In this document: positions 1 to 5,407 of the stretch, piece after piece
Layout: each line of letters starts with the position of its first letter
Numbering within the stretch: position 1 is the first letter of the stretch
Origin: Chloroflexota bacterium
GTDB lineage: Bacteria > Chloroflexota > Chloroflexia > Thermomicrobiales > JADLAZ01
NCBI GenBank assembly: GCA_020849725.1
Contig: JADLAZ010000142.1
Span: 1 to 8,848 of the forward strand
DNA length: 8,848 nucleotides
Direction: 5' to 3'
The notes under the pieces: generated by a model
The model's input: only the letters and a program-made list of their open reading frames with translations
Told to the model about the DNA's origin: nothing
Databases searched by the model: none
Made by a program: the position numbers and the translations under genes

Positions 1-596
1 ACGCGCTTCATCACCTGGCGATTGACCAGCATGTACGAGACGCCGCTCGGCACCCGCAGGTTGTCCTCCAGCACGGCGAATCGGCCATCCGGCAGCCGGA
101 CCAGATCGGTTCCGACGACGGTGATGTAGGCGTCGCGTGGCACCCGCAGGCCGCGCACCTCGCGCCGGTAGTGGTGGCAACTGTAGACCAGCGCCCGCGG
201 CACGATGCCGTCGTGCAGGATCGCCTGCTCGTGGTAGATGTCGCGCAGGAAAAGGTTGAGTGCGGTGATGCGCTGCGTCAGCCCACGCTCGATGACCGAC
301 CACTCGGCGCTGGTGATGATGCGCGGCAGCAGATCGTAGGGGATGATCCGCTCGGTGCCTTCTTCGTTGCCGTAGACGGTGAAGGTAATACCCTGGTTGA
401 GAAAGGCCAGGTCAGCTGCCTGCTGGCGCTGGCGCAGTTGGGCCGCCGGCACATCGCGCAGCCGCTGATAGAGCGTGGCGTAGTGCGGACGCGGTGTGCC
501 GGCGCCCGCGAACATCTCATCGTAGGCAGCATCGAGCGAATAGGAATCGAACGGCGGCTCAAAGGCCCGGTCGGTCGGACGACTGGCGAGCGACAT
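1..596 (-). CDS. Circularly permuted ATP-grasp protein, N-terminal 198 residues (runs off left edge)
   Basis: The visible frame matches the N-terminus of circularly permuted type 2 ATP-grasp proteins (COG2308, formerly DUF404/DUF407). Recognisable segments are YDEMF at residues 25-29, FLNQGITFTVYGNEEGTER at 65-83, LRDIYHEQAILHDGIVPRAL at 117-136, GTDLVR at 162-167 and FAVLEDNLRVPSGVSYM at 173-189. Known members are about 480 residues, so roughly 60% including most of the catalytic core lies outside the window. The family is thought to form amide or peptide-like bonds using ATP; relatives are often encoded beside an alpha-E (DUF403) protein and a transglutaminase-like protease, which would lie to the left if present. 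The substrate is unknown. I chose ATG at 596 because AAAGAG lies 6 nt upstream; an in-frame ATG at 611 would add five residues and has no visible ribosome site. The frame stays open further upstream, but without family similarity. Confidence 0.9.
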   Translation of the reverse strand, partial: MSLASRPTDRAFEPPFDSYSLDAAYDEMFAGAGTPRPHYATLYQRLRDVPAAQLRQRQQAADLAFLNQGITFTVYGNEEGTERIIPYDLLPRIITSAEWSVIERGLTQRITALNLFLRDIYHEQAILHDGIVPRALVYSCHHYRREVRGLRVPRDAYITVVGTDLVRLPDGRFAVLEDNLRVPSGVSYMLVNRQVMKR

Positions 597-762
597 GAAC
601 GGCTCTTTCATGGGCGCGAACGGCCGTGGCTGGCCGATGGGGCATCGTCGGCGTCGTGCAGGTGGCCTGTCAAGTAGCCCACGCCCAACCAGATCGGATG
701 AGTCTGTGCGCGGCCACAGATCAGAGTGTGGTCGATTATCCCGGAGGGGCGCCTCGCTTGCG

Positions 763-897
763 CTATTGGGGGATGCGCAGCACCTGGCCAGGGAAGATCA
801 GGTTGGGGTTGGTGGTCTGATTGCGATTGGCATCGGAGAGGCGCGGCCATGCATGCCGGCTGGCCCGCACGTCCCATCGTGACGTATGCTCCTTCAC
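763..897 (-). pseudogene. Remnant of a LysM-domain protein (C-terminal half of LysM and stop codon)
   Basis: Reading the minus strand towards the TAG at 763-765 gives WPRLSDANRNQTTNPNLIFP followed by GQVLRIPQ and the stop. This is the typical second half of a LysM peptidoglycan-binding module (consensus W..IYDANR.QI.NPNLI.PGQ.L.IP), and ending just after RIP is normal for proteins with a C-terminal LysM. The first half of the module (a V..GDTLW.IA..FYG pattern) is not intact in any frame; only a faint VKE...WDV trace precedes it. The frame is closed by a TGA near 940. The only start is a GTG at 897 with no ribosome site, and no N-terminal domain is visible. I read this as the decayed end of a former cell-envelope or peptidoglycan-binding gene. 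A genuine 44-residue peptide is possible but unlikely. The 897 boundary is approximate. Confidence 0.7.
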
Positions 898-998
898 GGC
901 GACGCAACGGCATCGTCCCTCTAGAGAACGCCCACACCCTCAGAATTCAACCGCTGTGACCACCCATCGACAGGTAGCCCGCATGAGCCGAGCAGACG

Positions 999-1010
999 AC
1001 ATGCGAAGCG
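999..1010 (+). promoter_or_regulatory. Possible auxiliary operator half-site
   Basis: ACATGCGAAGCG here matches 11 of 12 bases of ACGTGCGAAGCG at 1072-1083, the right half of the palindrome in front of the enolase-family gene. The two copies are 73 bp apart, close to seven helical turns, a spacing that would place them on the same DNA face. The left half of the palindrome is not present here, so this is at best a weak half-site. It could be chance. Confidence 0.3.
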
Positions 1011-1062
1011 GTGGGACTCCGCATAGACGGCGCGACCGTGCCCGCCTGATGCGGCGTGTGTC

Positions 1063-1084
1063 GCGCTTCACACGTGCGAAGCGC
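1063..1084. promoter_or_regulatory. 22-bp near-perfect palindrome, probable operator of the enolase-family gene
   Basis: GCGCTTC (1063-1069) and GAAGCGC (1078-1084) are exact inverted copies around a core whose centre, 1071-1076, is itself the palindrome CACGTG. Ten of eleven base pairs across the dyad are symmetric; only 1070/1077 (A opposite C) breaks it. The site ends 32 bp before the GTG start at 1117. An even-length dyad with a central CG is the form seen in LacI-family operators, which often control sugar and sugar-acid genes; GntR-type or other dimeric regulators are also possible. No regulator gene lies in the window. The same bases could fold into a hairpin in the leader RNA. Confidence 0.5.
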
Positions 1085-1116
1085 TCAAACCCGGCCCACT
1101 CATCACTGGACACGAC

Positions 1117-2217
1117 GTGAAGATTATCGACGTCACGGTGCGGAACTTCAGCTACCCGATGTCGGCGCTGCACCGGGCGCGCTTCGGCGGCGAGCAGGCG
1201 GTCACGCTCGTCGCCATCGTCACCGACGCGGGCGTGACCGGCCACGGTATGGCTCGCGCCCAGGGCGGCACGAGTGGCCGGCCGCTAGCCGAGGCGGTGC
1301 TGCGCACGGCGCGGCCGCTCGTCCTGGGCGAGCACCCGCTTGATCGGGAGCGCCTGTGGCAGCGGCTGTTCGCGCTGGAGCGCGCCCAGTACGCGCCCAT
1401 GTTCGTCACGAGCGCCATCGACGTCGCGCTGTGGGATATCGCCGGCCAGGTGATGGGTCAGCCGATCTACCGGGTACTCGGGGGCTATCGCGATCGCATC
1501 CTGGCCTATGCCAGCTCCGGCTACTACCCGACGATCGATGCCTACCTCGATGACGCCCGGCAGGCGGTCGCGCGCGGCTACCGGGCTTACAAGGTCCACC
1601 CGTTCGGCCAGCCGGACCGTGACATCGAGTTGTGTTCGGCGCTGCGCGTCGCGCTCGGGCCGGCCGTGCGGCTGATGCTGGACGTCACCGGGGGCTACAA
1701 TCGTGCCGACGCACTGCGGGTCGGGCGGGCCATCGAGCGGCTCGACTTTCACTGGTACGAGGAGCCGCTGTCGCACTACGACGACGAAGGCAACCGGGAA
1801 CTGCGGCTGGCGCTCGATATCCCGGTCGTCGGTGCCGAGACGATGGCCGGCAGCGCCTACAGCGGTGGGGCCTATCTCGCTCGTGGCTCGTTCGACGCGA
1901 TTCTGTGTGATGTCTACTGGAAGATGGGCATCACCGGCATGATGAAGCTGGCGCGCGCCTGTGAGGTCGCGCACGTGCCGATCGCTAGCCATCATGCTGG
2001 CAGCGCGCTGATGAACGTCGCCAACCTGCACTGCCTGTGCGCCACGCCGAACGTCGACATGATCGAGATACTGGCGCCGGAGACAGACCACCAGTATGGG
2101 CTGCGCGCCTACCCGACACTCGATGGCGACGGCATGGTGGCCGTGCCGGAGCGCCCCGGCCTCGGCGTTGAGCTTGACATGGCGTTCATCACGGCCCACG
2201 CCACACCAGGCGAGTGA
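1117..2217 (+). CDS. Mandelate racemase/muconate lactonizing enzyme family protein (enolase superfamily)
   Basis: A 366-residue protein, the normal length for this family, which abstracts a proton next to a carboxylate and stabilises the enolate on Mg2+; many members dehydrate sugar acids or racemise hydroxy acids. The N-terminal capping domain spans about residues 1-115 (MKIIDVTVRNFSYP, then SAIDVALWDIAG at 99-110), followed by the TIM-barrel domain. Likely Mg2+ ligands are D189 (MLDV), E215 or E216 (WYEEP) and E241 (VGAET). Candidate acid/base residues are K159 and H161 (YKVHP, a K-x-H form of the usual K-x-K) and the pair D265 (LCDVYWKMGITG) with H292 (ASHHAGS), which align with the Asp-His dyad of mandelate racemase. 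The substrate cannot be named. GTG at 1117 starts the family motif; the ribosome site is weak. The gene appears monocistronic, with an operator-like palindrome before it and a hairpin after it. Confidence 0.92.
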   Translation: MKIIDVTVRNFSYPMSALHRARFGGEQAVTLVAIVTDAGVTGHGMARAQGGTSGRPLAEAVLRTARPLVLGEHPLDRERLWQRLFALERAQYAPMFVTSAIDVALWDIAGQVMGQPIYRVLGGYRDRILAYASSGYYPTIDAYLDDARQAVARGYRAYKVHPFGQPDRDIELCSALRVALGPAVRLMLDVTGGYNRADALRVGRAIERLDFHWYEEPLSHYDDEGNRELRLALDIPVVGAETMAGSAYSGGAYLARGSFDAILCDVYWKMGITGMMKLARACEVAHVPIASHHAGSALMNVANLHCLCATPNVDMIEILAPETDHQYGLRAYPTLDGDGMVAVPERPGLGVELDMAFITAHATPGE

Positions 2218-2246
2218 CGACGATGCATTGGCGGAGCCGTCATCGC

Positions 2247-2269
2247 CGGTCGGCAATGGCGGCCGACCG
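2247..2269 (+). terminator. Hairpin after the enolase-family gene, possible terminator
   Basis: CGGTCGGC (2247-2254) and GCCGACCG (2262-2269) form a perfect 8-bp stem with a 7-nt loop, starting 29 bp after the stop codon at 2217. No T-run follows, so it is not a textbook intrinsic terminator. It may still end transcription or protect the mRNA 3' end, and it separates the enolase-family gene from the downstream hydrolase-MoeA unit. Confidence 0.45.
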
Positions 2270-2295
2270 CTGCCTGCCGTACCATGTCGGTGGAC

Positions 2296-2300
2296 GGAGG
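2296..2300 (+). promoter_or_regulatory. Ribosome binding site that fixes the start of the MBL hydrolase
   Basis: GGAGG lies 7 nt before the ATG at 2308. It lies inside the coding frame if the upstream ATG at 2284 were used, and that ATG has no such site. This favours 2308, which also begins directly with the family's N-terminal strand MRLLFLGTG. Confidence 0.75.
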
Positions 2301-2307
2301 CGGGGCG

Positions 2308-3072
2308 ATGCGGCTGCTATTCCTGGGCACCGGAACGTCACATGGGGTGCCGATGATCGGCTGCGAGTGCGCGGTCTGCCAGTCGCCGGACCCGCACGAT
2401 CGGCGCTGCCGCACCTCGGCGCTGCTGCGGTTGGGCGAGCGGCAGGTGCTGATCGACGCCACCGCCGAATTGCGCGTCCAGTCGCTCGCCTTCGGCCTGC
2501 GCCGCGTCGACGCGGTGCTGCTGACGCACGCCCACGCCGACCATATCGCCGGGATGGACGACTTGCGCTCCTTCAACCTCTGGCAGCGCGCGCCGATCCC
2601 GATCTACTGCTCGCCCGACACGGCGGCCTCGGTTCGGCGCGCGTACGCCTACATCTTCAACGGCGATAGCTACCCCGGCAAGCCGGATCTGCGCCTGCAC
2701 GAAGTCGAGGCGCCATTTGAGTTGTTCGACCGCGCCGTCACACCTCTGACGGTCCCGCATGGCGAGCGCACGCGCGTCACCGCCTTCCGACTCGGTGCGT
2801 TGGGCTACGTCACCGACGCCAGCGCCGTGCCGGCCGCGGCGCGCGCCGGCCTGTCCGGCCTGGATGTGCTGGTGCTGAACGCCCTGCGCTATCGGCCACA
2901 CCCGACCCACCTGTGCCTGGACGAGGCGCTGGCGGTGATCGAGGACCTGCGCCCGCGCCGGGCCTTCCTGACGCACATCGCCCACGATCTGCGCCATGCC
3001 GAGGTCAACGCCGCGCTGCCGTCCCACGTCCGGCTGGCGCACGACGGGCTGGAGATTGAGGTGGAGGACTAG
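2308..3072 (+). CDS. PhnP-like metallo-beta-lactamase-fold hydrolase
   Basis: A 254-residue MBL-fold protein of the COG1235/PhnP type. It opens with MRLLFLGTGTSHGVP and the Cys cluster C19, C21, C24 (GCECAVC), which in PhnP binds an additional structural zinc. The catalytic metal motif is HAHADH at 74-79; further expected ligands are H151 (VPHG), D170 (YVTD) and H223 (THIAHD). The segment NALRYRPHPTHLCLDEAL (191-208) is characteristic of this branch. PhnP itself is a phosphodiesterase acting on a cyclic ribose phosphate in phosphonate breakdown, but no phosphonate genes are visible here, so the substrate may be another phosphodiester. The start at 2308 has GGAGG 7 nt upstream. Only 2 nt separate its stop from moeA, indicating co-transcription. 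Confidence 0.9.
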   Translation: MRLLFLGTGTSHGVPMIGCECAVCQSPDPHDRRCRTSALLRLGERQVLIDATAELRVQSLAFGLRRVDAVLLTHAHADHIAGMDDLRSFNLWQRAPIPIYCSPDTAASVRRAYAYIFNGDSYPGKPDLRLHEVEAPFELFDRAVTPLTVPHGERTRVTAFRLGALGYVTDASAVPAAARAGLSGLDVLVLNALRYRPHPTHLCLDEALAVIEDLRPRRAFLTHIAHDLRHAEVNAALPSHVRLAHDGLEIEVED

Positions 3073-3074
3073 CG

Positions 3075-4304
3075 ATGATCGGGGTTGATGCCGCGCTGGA
3101 GCGCATCCTGGCCGGAGTCGCGCCGCTGCTGCCGGTCGCCCTGCCCCTGACCGAGGCGCTCGGCCTGACGCTGGCCGAGGATGTGACCGCGCCGCACGAT
3201 GTGCCGCCATATCGCAACGCGGCCATGGACGGCTACGCCGTGCGCGGCGCCGACATCGCCAGCGCGCGCCGTGACGCGCCGGTGCGACTGGCGGTGATCG
3301 CCACCATCGCCGCCGGGCATCCCAGCGATGTCGCCATCGGGCCGGGGCAGGCGGCGCGGATCATGACCGGCGCGCCGGTGCCGGCCGGCGCCGACACGGT
3401 CGTGCGCTTCGAGGAGACCGACGAAGGGCGTGGCGGCCGGCTGGACGCGCCGGCCGTCGCCGTGCAGCGCGCTGGCCGGGTCGGCGACAACGTGCGCCAC
3501 CCCGGCGAGGATGTGCGCGCCGGCGCGGTCGTGCTGGCAGCCGGCACACCGCTGCGCGCCGCCGAGATCGGGCTGCTGGCCTCGCTGGGCTGGCCGCTGG
3601 CGCGCGTGCATCGCCGGCCGCGTGTCGCCATCGTGTCCACCGGCGATGAGGTCGTCGCCATCGATGCGCCGCTGGCGCCGGGTCAGTTGCGCGACAGCAA
3701 CAGCTACACGCTGGCGGCGCTGGTGCGGCGCTACGGCGGCGAGCCGGTGTTGCTCGGCATCGCTCGCGACCGGCTGGAGGAACTGCGACGAGTCCTCGCC
3801 GCCGGTCGCGCCTACGACCTCGTCATCAGCAGCGCCGGTGTGTCGGCCGGCGACTACGATGTTGTCAAGCAGGCGCTCCAGGCCGAAGGGCGCATCGACC
3901 TGTGGCAGGTCAACATGAAGCCGGGCCGACCGCTCGCCTTCGGCTGGCTCGGCCCGACTCCGTACCTGGGCCTGCCGGGCAACCCGGTGGCGGCGATGGT
4001 CAGCTTCGAGATCTTCGGCCGGCCGCTGCTGCTGCGTCTGCTGGGACGGCGCGTGCTGGACAAGCCCCGGCTGCGCGCGATCGCGGTGGAGCGGCTGGAG
4101 AACGGCAGCGCGCGCCGCCATTTCGTGCGCGTGCGCGTCGAGCCGGGCGCGGACGGTAGCTTCACCTGCCGGCTGGCCGGAGACCAGGGCGCCGGCATCC
4201 TGACCTCGATGGCGCTGGCCAACGGCCTGGCCATCGTCGCCGAGGGCGTCACGGCCATCGAGCCTGGCCAGCCGGTCGACGTGCTGATGCTGGACTGGGG
4301 CTGA
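3075..4304 (+). CDS. moeA: Molybdopterin molybdenumtransferase MoeA
   Basis: A 409-residue protein, the usual MoeA length. MoeA inserts molybdate into adenylated molybdopterin, the last general step of molybdenum cofactor synthesis, in the cytoplasm. Diagnostic segments are NAAMDGYAVRG at 48-58, MTGAPVPAGADTVV at 97-110, NVRHPGEDVRAG at 139-150, VAIVSTGDEVV at 184-194, LRDSNSYTL at 205-213, SSAGVSAGDYDVVKQAL at 252-268, NMKPGRPLAFG at 280-290 and GLPGNPVAAMVSFE at 299-312, followed by the C-terminal beta-barrel domain (about 330-409). The conserved Asp of MDGYAV is D52 and that of the GDYD loop is D260 or D262. GGAGG at 3063-3067 sits 7 nt before ATG, inside the end of the hydrolase gene, so translation of the two is likely linked. 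No other cofactor gene or molybdoenzyme is in the window. Confidence 0.96.
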   Translation: MIGVDAALERILAGVAPLLPVALPLTEALGLTLAEDVTAPHDVPPYRNAAMDGYAVRGADIASARRDAPVRLAVIATIAAGHPSDVAIGPGQAARIMTGAPVPAGADTVVRFEETDEGRGGRLDAPAVAVQRAGRVGDNVRHPGEDVRAGAVVLAAGTPLRAAEIGLLASLGWPLARVHRRPRVAIVSTGDEVVAIDAPLAPGQLRDSNSYTLAALVRRYGGEPVLLGIARDRLEELRRVLAAGRAYDLVISSAGVSAGDYDVVKQALQAEGRIDLWQVNMKPGRPLAFGWLGPTPYLGLPGNPVAAMVSFEIFGRPLLLRLLGRRVLDKPRLRAIAVERLENGSARRHFVRVRVEPGADGSFTCRLAGDQGAGILTSMALANGLAIVAEGVTAIEPGQPVDVLMLDWG

Positions 4305-4317
4305 GCAGCGGAACCGC

Positions 4318-4336
4318 CTGACCCCGTTTGGGTCAG
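4318..4336. terminator. Hairpin between convergent moeA and the small membrane protein gene
   Basis: CTGACCC (4318-4324) and GGGTCAG (4330-4336) form a perfect 7-bp stem with a 5-nt loop, 13 bp after the moeA stop. The right arm contains the stop codon of the minus-strand gene ending at 4333. Neither strand has a T-run after the stem. Its position between convergent genes suggests a shared, bidirectional transcript end. Confidence 0.45.
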
Positions 4337-4503
4337 CCGCGGCCGGTGCGCCAAGCGACGCCCGCGAGCGCGGCCGCCAGGACCAGCAGCAGATGTGCGG
4401 TCGGGCCGCCAACTGCGCCCAGCCAACCCAGCGCCCACAGCGTCAGGACGATGAGCGCCAGCGTCCAGATGATCGATGCGGCGTGATCGCGGCCGGTGGT
4501 CAC
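4333..4503 (-). CDS. Small two-helix membrane protein, lmo0937/DUF5670-like
   Basis: A 56-residue protein. The N-terminal tail (MTTGRDHAAS) is followed by a hydrophobic helix at about 11-31 that starts IIWTLALIVLTLWALGWLG, a short GGP turn, a second helix at about 37-51 (AHLLLVLAAALAGVAWR) and a basic end (RTGRG). The W-T-x-A-x-I-x-L-x-L-W-x-L-G pattern, the His before the second helix and the length resemble the lmo0937/DUF5670 family of tiny membrane proteins, whose function is unknown. The start is GTG at 4503, overlapping the TGA of the upstream PIN gene as GTGA. There is no independent ribosome site, so it is probably translated by coupling. Position as the last gene of the AbrB-PIN operon suggests co-expression. 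The family match is from memory and moderate; the coding call rests on the overlap, hydrophobic pattern and clean GC-rich codon use. Confidence 0.72.
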   Translation of the reverse strand: MTTGRDHAASIIWTLALIVLTLWALGWLGAVGGPTAHLLLVLAAALAGVAWRTGRG

Positions 4504-4949
4504 GGCTGCACGTCGCGCAGATTGAGTACGTCCATCTCCGCACCGTGGACCGTGCGCGCATCGTTGATGACGTAGAGGGTCGCGCCGTGCGCTCGCCCCA
4601 CGGCGATCGTCAGCGCGTCAGGGGTCGACAGCCGTGGCGCCCGCGCGCGCAGGGCCGCCGCCTGCTCGACAACAGCCTGGTCGATCGGCAGCAGCCGCAG
4701 GTTCAGGAATGTCGTCAGCACCGAGTGATGGCGCTCGTACTGCTCCTGGTTCTTGAGCCGGAGCGGCATGACCAGCGCGTCCATCAGCGTCAGGGTCGTC
4801 GTCACCGCCGGCAGGCCGTCGGCCACCTCGCGCATGACGACGCGGGACAGCGGGCCGTAGTCGGGGTGCGCTTCGAAATAGTAGACCAGCACGCTCGAGT
4901 GAAGGGCGATGCACGGATGGGCGCGCAGCGCCGCGATCAGGCTCTCCAT
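4500..4949 (-). CDS. PIN-domain protein, VapC-like toxin with altered active site
   Basis: A 149-residue PIN-domain protein; active relatives are Mg2+-dependent RNases serving as toxins of AbrB/VapB-type pairs. The fold is clear: CIALHSSVLVYYFEAHPDYG at 13-32, TTTLTLMDALVMPLR at 50-64, QYERHHSVLTTFLNLRLLPI at 70-89, AAALRARAPRLSTPDALTIA at 97-116 and GATLYVINDAR at 122-132. The usual four acidic residues are not all present. The first Asp (family LDTSVL) is H17 (codon CAC, one change from GAC). The Glu of the second motif (TLLEVL) is D57. D111 (TPDA) and D130 (IND) are kept. Nuclease activity is therefore doubtful. I chose ATG at 4949, which overlaps the antitoxin by 13 nt; a GTG one codon upstream or an ATG at 5000 are possible, but the latter overlaps the antitoxin by 64 nt and adds no family sequence. 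Confidence 0.88.
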   Translation of the reverse strand: MESLIAALRAHPCIALHSSVLVYYFEAHPDYGPLSRVVMREVADGLPAVTTTLTLMDALVMPLRLKNQEQYERHHSVLTTFLNLRLLPIDQAVVEQAAALRARAPRLSTPDALTIAVGRAHGATLYVINDARTVHGAEMDVLNLRDVQP

Positions 4950-5176
4950 GACGCGTCCATCTCCCGCACGAACGCGGCCGAGCCACCGACCGAGGACCAC
5001 ATCGGCCGTGCCATCCCGTAGGTCGCCTCGATCAGGTCGTGCGGCTCGGGCGTCAGCACCAGGGCGCCGTCACCGAGGCTCACCTGCAGGGCGTCGCCGG
5101 CCTCCAGCCCCACGGCCGTCAGCAGGGCTGCCGGCAGCACGATCTCTCCGCCAGGACCAATCATCACCCGCGCCAT
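4937..5176 (-). CDS. AbrB/MazE-type antitoxin, first gene of the PIN operon
   Basis: A 79-residue protein. Residues 1-45 form a SpoVT/AbrB swapped-hairpin DNA-binding domain: MARVMIGPGGEIVLPAALLT, then VGLEAGDALQVSLGDGALVL. Residues 46-79 (starting HDLIEATYGMARPMW and ending VREMDASWRA) resemble the toxin-binding tail of antitoxins paired with PIN proteins, where an L-x-x-x-YG segment and a closing RxxxxxW are common. Such proteins neutralise the PIN partner and repress their own promoter. The start ATG at 5176 has GGAGG 7 nt upstream (5184-5188 on the minus strand). The stop lies inside the PIN gene, a 13-nt overlap typical of these pairs. Confidence 0.88.
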   Translation of the reverse strand: MARVMIGPGGEIVLPAALLTAVGLEAGDALQVSLGDGALVLTPEPHDLIEATYGMARPMWSSVGGSAAFVREMDASWRA

Positions 5177-5195
5177 GCCGTTCCCTCCGCCGCCG

Positions 5196-5224
5196 ACTGT
5201 ACCCGCCGCTGCTCGGTGGTGCAA
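5196..5224 (-). promoter_or_regulatory. Possible promoter of the AbrB-PIN-membrane protein operon
   Basis: On the minus strand TTGCAC (5219-5224) and TACAGT (5196-5201) are separated by exactly 17 nt. They match sigma-70 consensus at 3 of 6 and 4 of 6 bases. A start about 7 nt downstream, near 5189, would give a 13-nt leader beginning at the GGAGG ribosome site, which is short but usable. Position and spacing are right; the sequence match is modest. Confidence 0.35.
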
Positions 5225-5233
5225 GCGCCTGGA

Positions 5234-5264
5234 GCAGCCGCGTGCGCGCTGGGTAGCCGGCTGC
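5234..5264. repeat. Inverted repeat in the divergent intergenic region
   Basis: GCAGCCG (5234-5240) and CGGCTGC (5258-5264) are exact inverted copies with a 17-bp spacer. The repeat begins 9 bp upstream of the proposed -35 of the antitoxin operon, between that operon and the histidine kinase gene, so it could be a regulator site. In DNA this GC-rich, 7-bp repeats also arise by chance. Confidence 0.28.
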
Positions 5265-5407
5265 GCGGGCCGGATGGTAGCATGTCCACGGATTGGGCGC
5301 GGGCGCGGATGGCCGCGAGCCTGACAGCCGCGATCGGGACCGCACCGGTGGGACACCCGTGGGCCAGGACGGCCGGGTGACCCGCGTCCCGCGCGGAGGC
5401 AAGGCGG

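Larger units (their letters stand above)
612..1116. other. Gene-free stretch between the ATP-grasp and enolase-family genes
   Basis: About 500 bp with no intact gene. It looks less codon-like than its flanks: open frames are short, run through one another and resemble nothing I recognise. It contains a LysM-domain remnant (763-897, minus), a small 6-bp inverted repeat (TCTGTG at 703-708 and CACAGA at 715-720, loop of 6) just past the remnant's stop codon, and an operator-like palindrome close to the right-hand gene. Because the ATP-grasp gene leaves to the left and the enolase-family gene to the right, both promoters should lie here. I could not pick a convincing -35/-10 pair for either. Confidence 0.7.

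Noticed and set aside
171..677. A 168-codon plus-strand open frame at the left end
   Set aside because: The minus strand of the same DNA encodes a continuous match to the ATP-grasp family, so this is its mirror.
703..720. A 6-bp inverted repeat (TCTGTG/CACAGA, 6-nt loop) after the LysM remnant
   Set aside because: Could be an old terminator, but it is short, has no T-run, and repeats of this size are expected by chance; noted only in the description of the gap.
608..937. A 109-codon minus-strand frame covering the LysM remnant in a different register
   Set aside because: It is not the frame that encodes the LysM residues, matches no family, and continues past the LysM stop only because it is out of register.
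1285..2256. A 323-codon minus-strand open frame opposite the enolase-family gene
   Set aside because: Mirror frame of a well-supported gene; no recognisable motif and no ribosome site.
2214..2669. A plus-strand frame overlapping the end of the enolase-family gene as ATGA-like sequence
   Set aside because: The overlap looks like translational coupling, but the frame has no family similarity and runs across the start of the clear MBL hydrolase in another register.
3069..4412. A 447-codon minus-strand open frame opposite moeA
   Set aside because: It is antisense to a fully convincing moeA, shows no domain, and is biased to H, R, A and Q as expected for a mirror frame. The real minus-strand gene in this area is the small membrane protein in another frame.
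4947..5000. Longer start for the PIN gene at ATG 5000
   Set aside because: The 17 extra residues do not belong to the PIN fold, and the overlap with the antitoxin would grow from 13 to 64 nt; ATG at 4949 fits the family length better.
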